In this document: positions 7,545-15,625 of the stretch, one piece after another | Layout of the letters: every line of letters begins with the position of its first letter | Numbering within the stretch: position 1 is the stretch's first letter | Assembly: GCA_022448665.1 (NCBI GenBank) | Contig: JAKUUO010000018.1 | Coordinates: 9,487 to 27,307, forward strand | DNA length: 17,821 nucleotides | From: Candidatus Thalassarchaeum betae | GTDB taxonomy: Archaea; Thermoplasmatota; Poseidoniia; Poseidoniales; Thalassarchaeaceae | Direction of reading: 5' to 3' | The notes under the pieces: generated by a model | The model's input: the letters and a program-made list of their open reading frames with translations, nothing else | The model's database searches: none | What the model was told of the DNA's origin: nothing | Position numbers and translations under genes: made by a program

Positions 7545-8564
7545 ATGTGGGGAACCTTGATTGAAGTCCGTCAAGGCCAACAGGCCGTGGGGAGAGTCGC
7601 TGTCACCGATGGAATGTCAGCAGAAGCAGTCGGGTTCCTAGAAGACGCGGGGCACGAAGTGGTTCTGCATCACTACACTCCGGAGGAGCTGTCTGCAGGG
7701 GCGTTATCTGGTTTTGATGCAGTGGTTGTCAGAAGTGCGACGAAGATGACCGGCGAAGTCATTCACGCATCCAAAGCCGAATCCGGTGGAATTGGATTCA
7801 TCGGTCGCGCTGGAGTAGGCATTGACAACATAGACATCCCAACCGCGAGCGAATGCCAGATTGTTGTATGCAACACCCCAGGGGCTTCGACCTCGAGCGT
7901 CGTGGAATTGACGATCGGCCACCTAATCGCATCTGTGCGACATGTTGCAAAGGCCGATAGGACACTCAGATTGGGAGAATGGGAGAAGGGATCCCTCAGG
8001 GGTTCTGAGATTGGAGGCAAGAGGCTGGGTCTAATCGGCTACGGCAGGATTGCTAGAGGCGTCGGCGAAGTAGCTCGCACCATGGGCATGGAACTCCACG
8101 CATTCGATCCCTACATTGCCAAAGAATTGTCAACTGCCTCCCAATGTACACTCCACGATGACGTGGATGAGTTGTTTAGACTCTGCACTCACATCTCCAT
8201 CCACTGTAATCTCTCGCCTGAGACGCATCACTTGGTCAACTCAGAACGTTTGGCGATGATGCCAAGGACCGGTGCCGATGGGACCCTTTGCGGCAATCAC
8301 ATCGTAAACTGCGCTAGAGGGGGCATCGTCGACGAAGCCGCAGTACTCGCCGCCCTTGAATCGGGGCAGTTGTCTTCAGCGGCTCTAGACGTATACGAAA
8401 TCGAACCGGCTGCTGGCAACCCCCTACTGGAGCATGCTAACTTCCACGGTTCGCCGCATATAGGCGCTGCTACCTTAGAAGCACAGGCGAGGGTGGGCGA
8501 GGAGATGGTGGGCCTTCTGATTGACTACTTCAACGGCGACAGACCCGTTTCAGCCATCAACTAG
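7545..8564 (+). CDS. serA: D-3-phosphoglycerate dehydrogenase-like 2-hydroxyacid dehydrogenase, no ACT domain
   Basis: Predicted to oxidise 3-phosphoglycerate with NAD, the first step of serine synthesis. With ATG 7545 it has 339 aa. GRAGVGIDNID (about 87-97) is the SerA-type block; GYGRIA (165-170) is the Rossmann nucleotide loop, with Asp188 in AFDP at the position that binds the NAD ribose. The catalytic triad is Arg258 (NCARGGIVDE), Glu287 (YEIEP) and His305 (SPHIGAAT). The protein ends soon after the catalytic domain, so the C-terminal regulatory ACT domain of many SerA enzymes is absent. The open frame reaches back to 7389, but that part is antisense to sod. GTG 7587 is an alternative start just before the family-like RVAVTDGMS. 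Another 2-hydroxyacid substrate is possible. The SDR gene follows after 10 bp. Confidence 0.85.
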   Translation: MWGTLIEVRQGQQAVGRVAVTDGMSAEAVGFLEDAGHEVVLHHYTPEELSAGALSGFDAVVVRSATKMTGEVIHASKAESGGIGFIGRAGVGIDNIDIPTASECQIVVCNTPGASTSSVVELTIGHLIASVRHVAKADRTLRLGEWEKGSLRGSEIGGKRLGLIGYGRIARGVGEVARTMGMELHAFDPYIAKELSTASQCTLHDDVDELFRLCTHISIHCNLSPETHHLVNSERLAMMPRTGADGTLCGNHIVNCARGGIVDEAAVLAALESGQLSSAALDVYEIEPAAGNPLLEHANFHGSPHIGAATLEAQARVGEEMVGLLIDYFNGDRPVSAIN

Positions 8565-8569
8565 AGGAG
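8563..8569 (+). promoter_or_regulatory. Shine-Dalgarno site of the SDR gene
   Basis: AGAGGAG overlaps the serA stop codon and sits 5 bases before ATG 8575. It fixes that ATG as the start rather than the further upstream in-frame codon at 8521, and points to translation from a shared serA-SDR transcript. Confidence 0.6.
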
Positions 8570-8574
8570 TCGTC

Positions 8575-9555
8575 ATGAGGGCCTTCGTGACTGGTGGGTC
8601 AGGACATGTCGGTGGAAACCTCGTTCGTGAACTGATTTCACGCGGCTACGGAGTTAAATGCCTCGTTCGCAAAGACACTAGGGCTCTTGACGGATTAGAT
8701 GTCGAACTGGTACGAGGCGACCTGAACGATGCCAGTGCCATGGGGGCCCACATGCAAGATGTCGACATGGTCTTCCATGCTGCAGCCTTCGTCGCGGTGG
8801 AGCGTGTGGACGAGGCACTGATGGAGCGCGTCAACGTCGGAGGAACGCGTGCCATGTGCGAGGCCGCTCTTAATGCAAGCGTCAAGAGATTCATCCACTT
8901 CTCCAGCGTCCACGCTTTCAGTCAAATACCCACAGATCGGCCGCTGACAGAAGACAGGGCTCTTGTCAGCGATCCCGATGCCGCCCCATATGACCGGACT
9001 AAGGCCGCAGCACAACGAGTGGTGATGGGAGCATGCGACAATGGATTGAATGCCAGCATCATCCACCCTACTGGCATAATTGGGCCTAATGACTGGAAGC
9101 CCAGCAGGATGGGTGCTGTAATCCAGGATATCGCCACTGGACAGATGCCGATCATCCTGCGGACCGGGTTCAATTGGGTGGATGTCCGAGACGTCTGCAG
9201 GACTGCTGTTAATTGCGTAGAGATGGGCAGAAAGGGCCAGAACTACCTCGCACCTGGATCATGGGGCTCGATGAAGGACATCTCGGATGCTGCCTCGGAG
9301 GTAGTTGGTAAGAAGACCACATACCTTCAGCTGCCTCTGTGGAGCGCCTATCTGGCACTGCCCTTCGCCGGAATCTCATCCGCTCTGACAGGTAACAGAT
9401 CGGGCCTTAACAAGGGCAGTTTGCATGCACTTGATGTGCAATGCAGAGACATCCCGGGAGTCCTAGCCAAGGAAGAGCTGCGGCACACCTCTCGTCCGCT
9501 TGCAGAGACAGTCAGAGACACAATCGATTGGATGCGCTCGAACGACCGACTGTAA
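8575..9555 (+). CDS. Extended SDR: NAD(P)-dependent epimerase/reductase, dihydroflavonol-reductase-like
   Basis: 326 aa. The N-terminal TGGSGHVGG (residues 6-14) is the glycine-rich NAD(P) loop of extended short-chain dehydrogenases. GDLND (48-52) and FHAAAF (67-72) are the next cofactor-contact blocks. The catalytic set is Ser110/Ser111 (HFSSVHAF) with Tyr139 and Lys143 in PYDRTKAAAQ (YxxxK). IIHPTGIIGPND (162-173) is the post-catalytic block typical of dihydroflavonol-4-reductase-like and sterol-dehydrogenase-like members. The true substrate (a nucleotide sugar, a sterol or lipid-like ketone, or another carbonyl) cannot be read from sequence. There is no membrane anchor, although residues about 260-275 are moderately hydrophobic. 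It is the second gene of a serA-SDR operon and ends 3 bp before the convergent valS stop. Confidence 0.88.
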   Translation: MRAFVTGGSGHVGGNLVRELISRGYGVKCLVRKDTRALDGLDVELVRGDLNDASAMGAHMQDVDMVFHAAAFVAVERVDEALMERVNVGGTRAMCEAALNASVKRFIHFSSVHAFSQIPTDRPLTEDRALVSDPDAAPYDRTKAAAQRVVMGACDNGLNASIIHPTGIIGPNDWKPSRMGAVIQDIATGQMPIILRTGFNWVDVRDVCRTAVNCVEMGRKGQNYLAPGSWGSMKDISDAASEVVGKKTTYLQLPLWSAYLALPFAGISSALTGNRSGLNKGSLHALDVQCRDIPGVLAKEELRHTSRPLAETVRDTIDWMRSNDRL

Positions 9556-9558
9556 GCA

Positions 9559-12093
9559 TCATTCGATACTATGCATTCTAACAAGAGAGTCTTCAAGCAT
9601 CGAAAGTTCGGGTGGTATCGAAATGTTGGAGATGGGCGACTTCAGAGACAAACCAGAGTCTTTCTTCAACTTCCATACAGAGGAGTTGAAATCGGATACT
9701 ACAGGGGTGAGGGCCTTCAGGGCATCCGCGCCTTCACCCACTGCCCCCGCAGGCAAACGGGGGAATGAACGGGCATCCACCGCACTGTGACCATACAGGG
9801 TTGTCGATAGGTAATGAGTGAAGAAGGGGCATATAGGTGTCAAAGCGCTCAGTAGGTCCCTGACCACTCGGTGCAATGTCCATGCTGCTGCTGCATTGCC
9901 ATCATACAGCCTCGATTTAGTCATCTCCAGCCAGTGACTGGGAAAGACACCGGTACCGAATCCCTTGATGGCCTGAGCGGCGGTGTAGATATCTATTCTC
10001 GACCACGCGTCTTCGACACGTGTCATCACGTGATCGAATTCGGCGAGTATCCAACGATCCTCGGGAGCGAGGTCCTTGGGGGGCTGTTCTGGGTCATCTG
10101 GAGCGTCGAACTGGCTAGCGAAGCGCGCCACATTGAATATTTTGGTCAGGACACCGAAGTACTTGGCCTCGATTTCCTCAGGATTGATGTGGAAGTCGTC
10201 ACCGACCTGTGCATCGCAGGCCTTCCAAAGACGAAAGCACTCGCTGCCTATTTTGTTGGCCCTGAGTTGCACTTGCTTGCCGTCAGGACCTTTGATCTTC
10301 CATGAGCCGGTCCTTCCTGCAGCACCGCACTCGAGGACCGAATTAGCATCGATCCCATTCCCTAGGGACTTGGACATCTTGCGGCCCCATGGATCCATCC
10401 CGAGCCCATCGATCCAGATGTTCTGAAAGCCGGGCTTGTCCAATAACAGGGCGCTCTTGAGCAGCGTGTAATACAGCCACGTGCGAACGATCTCCTTGCC
10501 CTGAGGTCTAATTGAAGTCGGGAATGCCCGCTTGAACAGATCAGGATTGCTGAGGTAGCCGGATACAAAGAGGTTCGAGTTCGATGAATCCATCCAGGTA
10601 TCGAACACCTTGCCCTCCCCCTCCAACTCACCGAGACTCAACCTGAGTTCGTCAAATGAGCCGATGAGCTCACGAGTTTGGCGATCTAGCACCTCAGAGC
10701 CCTGTGGTGGTGACTGGCGCCATGGCTGAACATAGGAACCCTGTGGCGGAACGACGACCTTGGAGCCATCTTCGGAATACCAAATTGGGACTTCAGTATG
10801 ATACCACCTGCGGCGGCTAATCGGCCAGTCGATTGAGATGCCGTTCATCCAATCGTGTAGATACTGGCGGTTCCTCTCAGGAATGAATGCGCTCTGGTCC
10901 GAAAGCTCAGTTAGTCTGTCCAGTATGTGTGTCTGCTTGACATACCACTCCTTCAGCAGGATGATCTCAACGGGATTGCGACCCCTCTCGCTGACTGGTA
11001 CCTCCTGAATGTGCTCTTCAGCTGCGATGAGTCGGCCGGATTCGCGCAGGATATCAATTGATGCTGCACGCGCCTCTTCGGCCAACATGCCCGCCAGAGG
11101 GCCTCCGACGGAGCTCATCCGGCCTTCGAGGTCAACTGCGGCGAATGGGCGGAGAGCTAGTTCGCGGAACACGGCGACGTCGTTCTGGTCGCCGAATGAG
11201 CAAACCATTAGGGCACCGCTGCCGAAATCCATCTTCACCGAATGATGCGTACGAATCTCGACGGTAGACTCCCTGTCTGCAACGGGAATCGGCAGGTGGA
11301 TGCGTTTACCGACGAGATGCGAATACCGCTCATCATCGGGGTGGACCACAACGACACCACAGGCGCAAATCATCTCTGGTCGAGTTGTTGAGATGACGAC
11401 GTCCTCGCCTTCCTCTGTGCTCCATCGAACATCGCAAAGCAGGGTTTTGCGAGTTATCCTCTGGACCTCGGCTTCTGCAATGGTTGTGCCCTCTACCGGA
11501 TCATAAATGTTGGGTCGGAGATCCTCAACGATATCGCCCCGCTTGAAGAGATCGACGAAAATGGACTGTGTGACCGCTCGGTAATCAGGAGCATCGGTGA
11601 GGTACTCGTTGTCGTAGTCACAAGACAAACCAACGCGCTTGGCGGTCTCCCTCATTGCTTGGGTGTATGGCTCAATGGTCTCTGCGCACAAATCGAGAAA
11701 CTCTCCTCGTTCGTAACTCCTCATCTTTCGCCCGTACTTCTTCTCGACGGTAAACTCGATGTTGATGCCATTTCGATCCACCCCCCAGGGGAAACATACC
11801 TCCTTGCCCAGCAGCCTCTGGCTGCGAGCAATCACGTCAATCATGCTGTACTGGGCAACAGCGCCGATGTGCCATGTACCGCTAGGATAAGGCGGGGGAG
11901 TATCGATAATGAATATCTCACGCTCGCTCTCAGGATCAAAGGAATATCTCTCTGAGTACGATTCATCGAAGTGCTCCTCTTGAATCCTCTTCTCAAGGTC
12001 TATGGTCCATCTCTTCTCGGGTATTTTCGGATCGCCCACAGAACCACCACACGTCTGACGCGGCCCTGCCTGAGCAACTCCATTCTTGACCAT
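9559..12093 (-). CDS. valS: Valyl-tRNA synthetase
   Basis: 844 aa class I aminoacyl-tRNA synthetase that charges tRNA-Val. The ATP-binding HIGH motif appears as HIGA (residues 75-78, in PPYPSGTWHIGA) and the second signature as KMSKS (572-576). The inserted editing domain is marked by STTRPEMICACGVVVVHPDD (235-254) and FGSGALMVCSFGDQNDV (290-306); the CSFGDQND form is the archaeal/eukaryote-like version, whereas bacterial enzymes have a different sequence here. The anticodon-binding domain follows (about 620-800), and the long bacterial C-terminal coiled coil is missing, as in other archaea. The start is uncertain: ATG 12093 gives about 20 extra residues before the family-like PKIPEKRW; GTG 12039 is an alternative. 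It is transcribed alone, divergent from the exporter gene. Confidence 0.97.
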   Translation of the reverse strand: MVKNGVAQAGPRQTCGGSVGDPKIPEKRWTIDLEKRIQEEHFDESYSERYSFDPESEREIFIIDTPPPYPSGTWHIGAVAQYSMIDVIARSQRLLGKEVCFPWGVDRNGINIEFTVEKKYGRKMRSYERGEFLDLCAETIEPYTQAMRETAKRVGLSCDYDNEYLTDAPDYRAVTQSIFVDLFKRGDIVEDLRPNIYDPVEGTTIAEAEVQRITRKTLLCDVRWSTEEGEDVVISTTRPEMICACGVVVVHPDDERYSHLVGKRIHLPIPVADRESTVEIRTHHSVKMDFGSGALMVCSFGDQNDVAVFRELALRPFAAVDLEGRMSSVGGPLAGMLAEEARAASIDILRESGRLIAAEEHIQEVPVSERGRNPVEIILLKEWYVKQTHILDRLTELSDQSAFIPERNRQYLHDWMNGISIDWPISRRRWYHTEVPIWYSEDGSKVVVPPQGSYVQPWRQSPPQGSEVLDRQTRELIGSFDELRLSLGELEGEGKVFDTWMDSSNSNLFVSGYLSNPDLFKRAFPTSIRPQGKEIVRTWLYYTLLKSALLLDKPGFQNIWIDGLGMDPWGRKMSKSLGNGIDANSVLECGAAGRTGSWKIKGPDGKQVQLRANKIGSECFRLWKACDAQVGDDFHINPEEIEAKYFGVLTKIFNVARFASQFDAPDDPEQPPKDLAPEDRWILAEFDHVMTRVEDAWSRIDIYTAAQAIKGFGTGVFPSHWLEMTKSRLYDGNAAAAWTLHRVVRDLLSALTPICPFFTHYLSTTLYGHSAVDARSFPRLPAGAVGEGADALKALTPVVSDFNSSVWKLKKDSGLSLKSPISNISIPPELSMLEDSLVRMHSIE

Positions 12094-12192
12094 TCCCGCA
12101 CACGCAGGTCACATCGATATCGAGCGTGGACCGAATTGCGATTGCGAGGGGTTGAAGTCCCGTCTTCATGCAGGTCGGATTTGAGTGGCACC

Positions 12193-15147
12193 ATGAGCGA
12201 TAGCAGAGGCAGGGGCTTCGACCCAAGAGAATCTGTCCAGCGCATCAGGACGGAAGCAGCCTCTAAAGTTGCTAAGGGGAAAGAGTCAGTGGGGCGGATC
12301 GATGCTGAATCCGTGAAGGGAGCCGCTAGGATGGCGCCCAACGCCTTGCGCAGGGCCTTGGCCGACTCAACACCCACGGGGATACTGACGAAGGTCCCAG
12401 TAGTTACCGTGGTGCTATGTCTGGTTGTAACCGGTTTTTTCACCATGCACTCCGGGGTCTTAGACTGCCGTGAGGGTTTTGATAATCCTGATCTATGTGA
12501 TGAGGAGTCAGCATTGAATGTCAATGGGGATCTCGAGGTGTACCTGCCTCAAGGGTCCGAAGTCAGCGCGTGGATATCTGTGGTCGAGGAAGACTGGACC
12601 ACCAATGTCATGGTGATCTATGTAGAATCCGAGGACACCAATGTCACCACAGTCAACATCCTGAACGAGATTGATGCCGTAGAAAGGGAGTTGAACTTCG
12701 CTCGCAATGATAGGGGTGTCAATGACAATATCATCTACGTCCTGTCGATCTCCACCGTAATCAAGGAAGTGAACTCCAGTGCGGGAAGAGTGGCCAAGGC
12801 ATTCTTCTCGGGTATAGCAGAAGCTACCGGGAACGAAGGCCTCTCTGACCAATTCAACGATACCATCGACGAGCAGGAGGGCATCATCGGCAGTTACTCT
12901 ATTCCAGAGGAGCAGGAGCGAGTCGACAGGATTCTCAGGGAGATGCCTCAGAACGCCTTGGACAAGCTCGTCAGGGATGTCGGTAAGGACCTAGACGGGG
13001 ACGGTGACAAGGATGTCGCTCGCGTGAACTACTGGAACAGGGCTGTCATAATCATAGGAATCACCGATAATCTGGACAAGGACGGAGATGGGGTGGACGA
13101 TGTCTCAATCTCGCAATTGATTGTTGATACTCAAAACACCATCAATCAAATATCGGAAGACCACAACTGGACCGATGACAATCTGACGATGACTCTGACT
13201 GGCCCCATACCAATTACGAACGCTGTCACGGAGGAGTCTTTCAAACTGTTCTGGAAAGTATTCCCAATTGGTGTATTAGCGGTTGCGCTAGGTCTTTTCC
13301 TATTCCATTGCGACCTGCTGCAGACCGGTCGAATCAGATTCGTACAAGGGCTGAAGGTTGTTATCATAGCGGGACTTCCTACTTTATGCTCGGTTTGGAT
13401 CACCCTGGGAATTATCGGATACACTGACTATGAGGTCACGATGACTGTCATAATAGTCGGCCCTATCGTTCTCGCCCTCGGAGTATCATATGGACTACAC
13501 ATAACCAATCGATACGCAGAATCCAAAGGCACGCCGCGTGAAAAAATGGCGATAGCCCTGAACTCGACAGGACGAGCCGTCTTTCTCTCTGCTATTACGA
13601 CCGTCATTGGCTTCGTCTCATTGACCTTCGCTCCGATGAAACCAATTCAGACTGTAGGATGGTCCCTAGCCGGAGGCATAGTCGTGGTCTACATCATGAC
13701 CATGATTATGGTACCCAATCTGACGATGATGCTCGACCTGAAGAAACCGTCTCATCCCCCTCCTAAACTGTTCGTGCAGGCCGTAGGAGTACCTGTGAAA
13801 TGGTCTCGAATCACAATAGTCTTGTTCCTCGCTGCCATGCTTATGTCCGCCGGCATCTCCAGAGAAAACGTCGAGGAGAACATAGACCTGCTAGAGATGG
13901 CTCCGCAGAATGTGGAGTCTGTCCAGAAGATGGGGGTGTACTCGGATGAGTTTGAGGCCGGTCAGCCGGGGTTCCTCCTCGTAGACGGTGATTTGAGAGC
14001 AAGTCCCAACTTTTTCTCACCTATATTGGACGATCCATATGAGAATCTGAAGGGGATTGAATCACTGGAGCAGAACTGCAACCGGGTTAACAGAACCACT
14101 GCAGTTTCGATAGTCTTCCTAATGAAAGCGGTCGCCGTTGGGGTTAACGTCTCGGGTTACGCTATAGTCGATCAGGTTGATCAGTGGCCCCTCCCGCAAC
14201 AGATCAAGGACGTTGTAGATTTCGTCTTTGGCAGAGAGGTTGCTGGAAACGGCTCTTTCTGGGAGACGTTAGCGGCTTTGGACGGTTCACCCTCAGGTGA
14301 TGATCAAGCTCACAACTTCCTGCTCTATGTATTCTACAACAGCATGACAGATGAAATGCGAGAATTGTTCATCTCCTCCGACTACAGGCGCAGTCTGGTC
14401 TACATTGACATGCCATTCATGGATGTAAAGAACACAGAGGAGGCTGTAACAGGTAAGGGGGGCATCAACTATTGGGCTGAGAACACCCCTGGTGTGGAGT
14501 CTTCCCCCCTTGTCGGAGTCGCATCGGTGACGATTGAAGTCAACAATCTAATCGTTGACTCACAATGGACATCGTTGGGTTTTGCCCTGCTGTTCACGGT
14601 TCTTACCCTCGGCTTGGTGTTCCGAGACCTCAGGTTCGCCTTGTTGACAACGATACCCGTTGGCTTCACCGTAACGATGCAATGGCTGGCTATGGATTCA
14701 CTTGGAGTCCCACTGTCACTTGTTACGGTGATGGTCGGCTCTATACTGGTCGGAGTGGGGATCGATTTCTCGATACATATCGCCAATCGGGTCAAAGAGC
14801 TGGGTGGGACGATGGAAGCCGTACAAGTAGCCTGTGCTAGCACCGGGATGAGCCTGTTTGAAGCCACGACGGTAACTGCTGCTGGACTCACATGCGCCTA
14901 CCAGATTCCCATTGATGCAATCCACCCCTTCGTCACCGTCATCATCATCCTGCTGATTGTCGCCGCATTGTCGGCGCTTCTCCTTCTACCAGCAATCTAT
15001 GCTCTCTTGATTAAGTCCAACATCGGATTGACCGGAGGCGTGGAGACTATGGTCAAGACCGCTGGACTACGAAGGGCGATTGCTAGGGACGAGGCCGATT
15101 CAATTGATGCATCGATGCTGATTGGCTCCTCCGATGATGCATGGTGA
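12193..15147 (+). CDS. RND-superfamily exporter (MMPL/HAE3-like) with Asp-rich loops
   Basis: 984 aa with the duplicated six-helix layout of RND permeases. TM1 is at about 67-86 after a basic cytoplasmic N-terminus; TM2-6 lie within 353-512; TM7 is at 538-556; TM8-12 lie within 793-940. Two large outside loops (about 87-352 and 557-792) form the porter domains. The repeat hallmark appears twice: GVSYGLHITNRYAE (430-443) and GVGIDFSIHIANRVKE (854-869). Loop 1 carries two calcium-type Asp loops (266-274 and 295-303), a Cys pair (92, 102) that could form a disulfide, and five N-x-S/T sequons; loop 2 has three more. Archaeal relatives are proton-driven exporters of lipids or hydrophobic compounds, but the substrate here is unknown. 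ATG 12193 is chosen over the open frame back to 11971 because the extra part is antisense to valS. The EVE gene follows after 4 bp. Confidence 0.9.
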   Translation: MSDSRGRGFDPRESVQRIRTEAASKVAKGKESVGRIDAESVKGAARMAPNALRRALADSTPTGILTKVPVVTVVLCLVVTGFFTMHSGVLDCREGFDNPDLCDEESALNVNGDLEVYLPQGSEVSAWISVVEEDWTTNVMVIYVESEDTNVTTVNILNEIDAVERELNFARNDRGVNDNIIYVLSISTVIKEVNSSAGRVAKAFFSGIAEATGNEGLSDQFNDTIDEQEGIIGSYSIPEEQERVDRILREMPQNALDKLVRDVGKDLDGDGDKDVARVNYWNRAVIIIGITDNLDKDGDGVDDVSISQLIVDTQNTINQISEDHNWTDDNLTMTLTGPIPITNAVTEESFKLFWKVFPIGVLAVALGLFLFHCDLLQTGRIRFVQGLKVVIIAGLPTLCSVWITLGIIGYTDYEVTMTVIIVGPIVLALGVSYGLHITNRYAESKGTPREKMAIALNSTGRAVFLSAITTVIGFVSLTFAPMKPIQTVGWSLAGGIVVVYIMTMIMVPNLTMMLDLKKPSHPPPKLFVQAVGVPVKWSRITIVLFLAAMLMSAGISRENVEENIDLLEMAPQNVESVQKMGVYSDEFEAGQPGFLLVDGDLRASPNFFSPILDDPYENLKGIESLEQNCNRVNRTTAVSIVFLMKAVAVGVNVSGYAIVDQVDQWPLPQQIKDVVDFVFGREVAGNGSFWETLAALDGSPSGDDQAHNFLLYVFYNSMTDEMRELFISSDYRRSLVYIDMPFMDVKNTEEAVTGKGGINYWAENTPGVESSPLVGVASVTIEVNNLIVDSQWTSLGFALLFTVLTLGLVFRDLRFALLTTIPVGFTVTMQWLAMDSLGVPLSLVTVMVGSILVGVGIDFSIHIANRVKELGGTMEAVQVACASTGMSLFEATTVTAAGLTCAYQIPIDAIHPFVTVIIILLIVAALSALLLLPAIYALLIKSNIGLTGGVETMVKTAGLRRAIARDEADSIDASMLIGSSDDAW

Positions 15148-15148
15148 T
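15143..15148 (+). promoter_or_regulatory. Shine-Dalgarno site of the EVE gene inside the exporter stop
   Basis: GGTGAT contains the exporter stop codon TGA (15145-15147) and matches the complement of the archaeal 16S rRNA 3' end. It lies just upstream of ATG 15152 and supports that start and translational coupling to the exporter. Confidence 0.5.
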
Positions 15149-15151
15149 CTC

Positions 15152-15625
15152 ATGACCCGGTACTGGCTGATGAAGAGCGAACCGCATGTGTACCCGTGGG
15201 AGCAACTGATAGAGGATGGCTCGACCCACTGGGACGGTGTGAGGAACTACCAAGCGAGGAACCTGATGAGGGACGAGATGAGTATAGGCGATCTAGTCCT
15301 GTTCTATCACTCAAACTGCAAGCCACCGCACGTCGCTGGAATCGCAAGGGTCTGCAAGGAAGGATACCCTGACCACACCGCGCGAGACCCGTCGTCGAAC
15401 TACTTCGACCCCAAAGCAACACTGGAGGATCCACGCTGGATGATGGTAGACATCGAGCCGGTCATAGAGTTAAGTAGCGTGGAATTGTCAGATTTGAGAT
15501 TGAATCCCGGGCTTGAAGGCATGCCCCTTCTGAGGAGGGGGCAGAGGCTATCAGTGCAATCGGTCCCACCCGAGCATTTCGAAATAGTGTGCCGTATGGG
15601 GGGACTCCCGGGGATACCCGGGTAG
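15152..15625 (+). CDS. EVE-domain protein (thymocyte nuclear protein 1-like)
   Basis: 157 aa, a single EVE domain, related in fold to PUA/YTH domains. The N-terminal YWLMKSEPHVYPWEQL (residues 3-18), then WDGVRNYQARNLMRD (27-41), IGDLVLFYHSN (45-55) and VAGIARVCKEGYPD (61-74) are the standard family blocks; the aromatic residues here line the nucleobase pocket in known members. EVE proteins are thought to read modified bases in DNA or RNA, and some sit in restriction systems; no restriction gene is visible here. The C-terminus ends in GGLPGIPG, encoded by a GC-rich palindrome (15607-15622). Start ATG 15152 is supported by a GGTGAT site; an upstream in-frame start at 15122 lies inside the exporter gene. 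It forms a two-gene transcript with the exporter, though the functional link is unclear. Confidence 0.93.
   Translation: MTRYWLMKSEPHVYPWEQLIEDGSTHWDGVRNYQARNLMRDEMSIGDLVLFYHSNCKPPHVAGIARVCKEGYPDHTARDPSSNYFDPKATLEDPRWMMVDIEPVIELSSVELSDLRLNPGLEGMPLLRRGQRLSVQSVPPEHFEIVCRMGGLPGIPG

Noticed and set aside
11971..12192. 74-residue N-terminal extension of the RND exporter, and a minus-strand 77-aa ORF at 11993-12226
   Set aside because: The extension is antisense to the start of valS. The small ORF has many scattered Cys/Trp without motif and spans the divergent gap.
12094..12192. Search for a promoter in the 99-bp valS / exporter divergent gap
   Set aside because: No convincing TATA-like box or ribosome site at suitable spacing was seen for either gene; only weakly AT-rich ATCGATATCG is present.
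15607..15622. CCCGGGG-ATA-CCCGGG palindrome as a terminator
   Set aside because: It encodes the C-terminal PGIPG of the EVE protein and has no T-tract on either strand, so a terminator role is unsupported.
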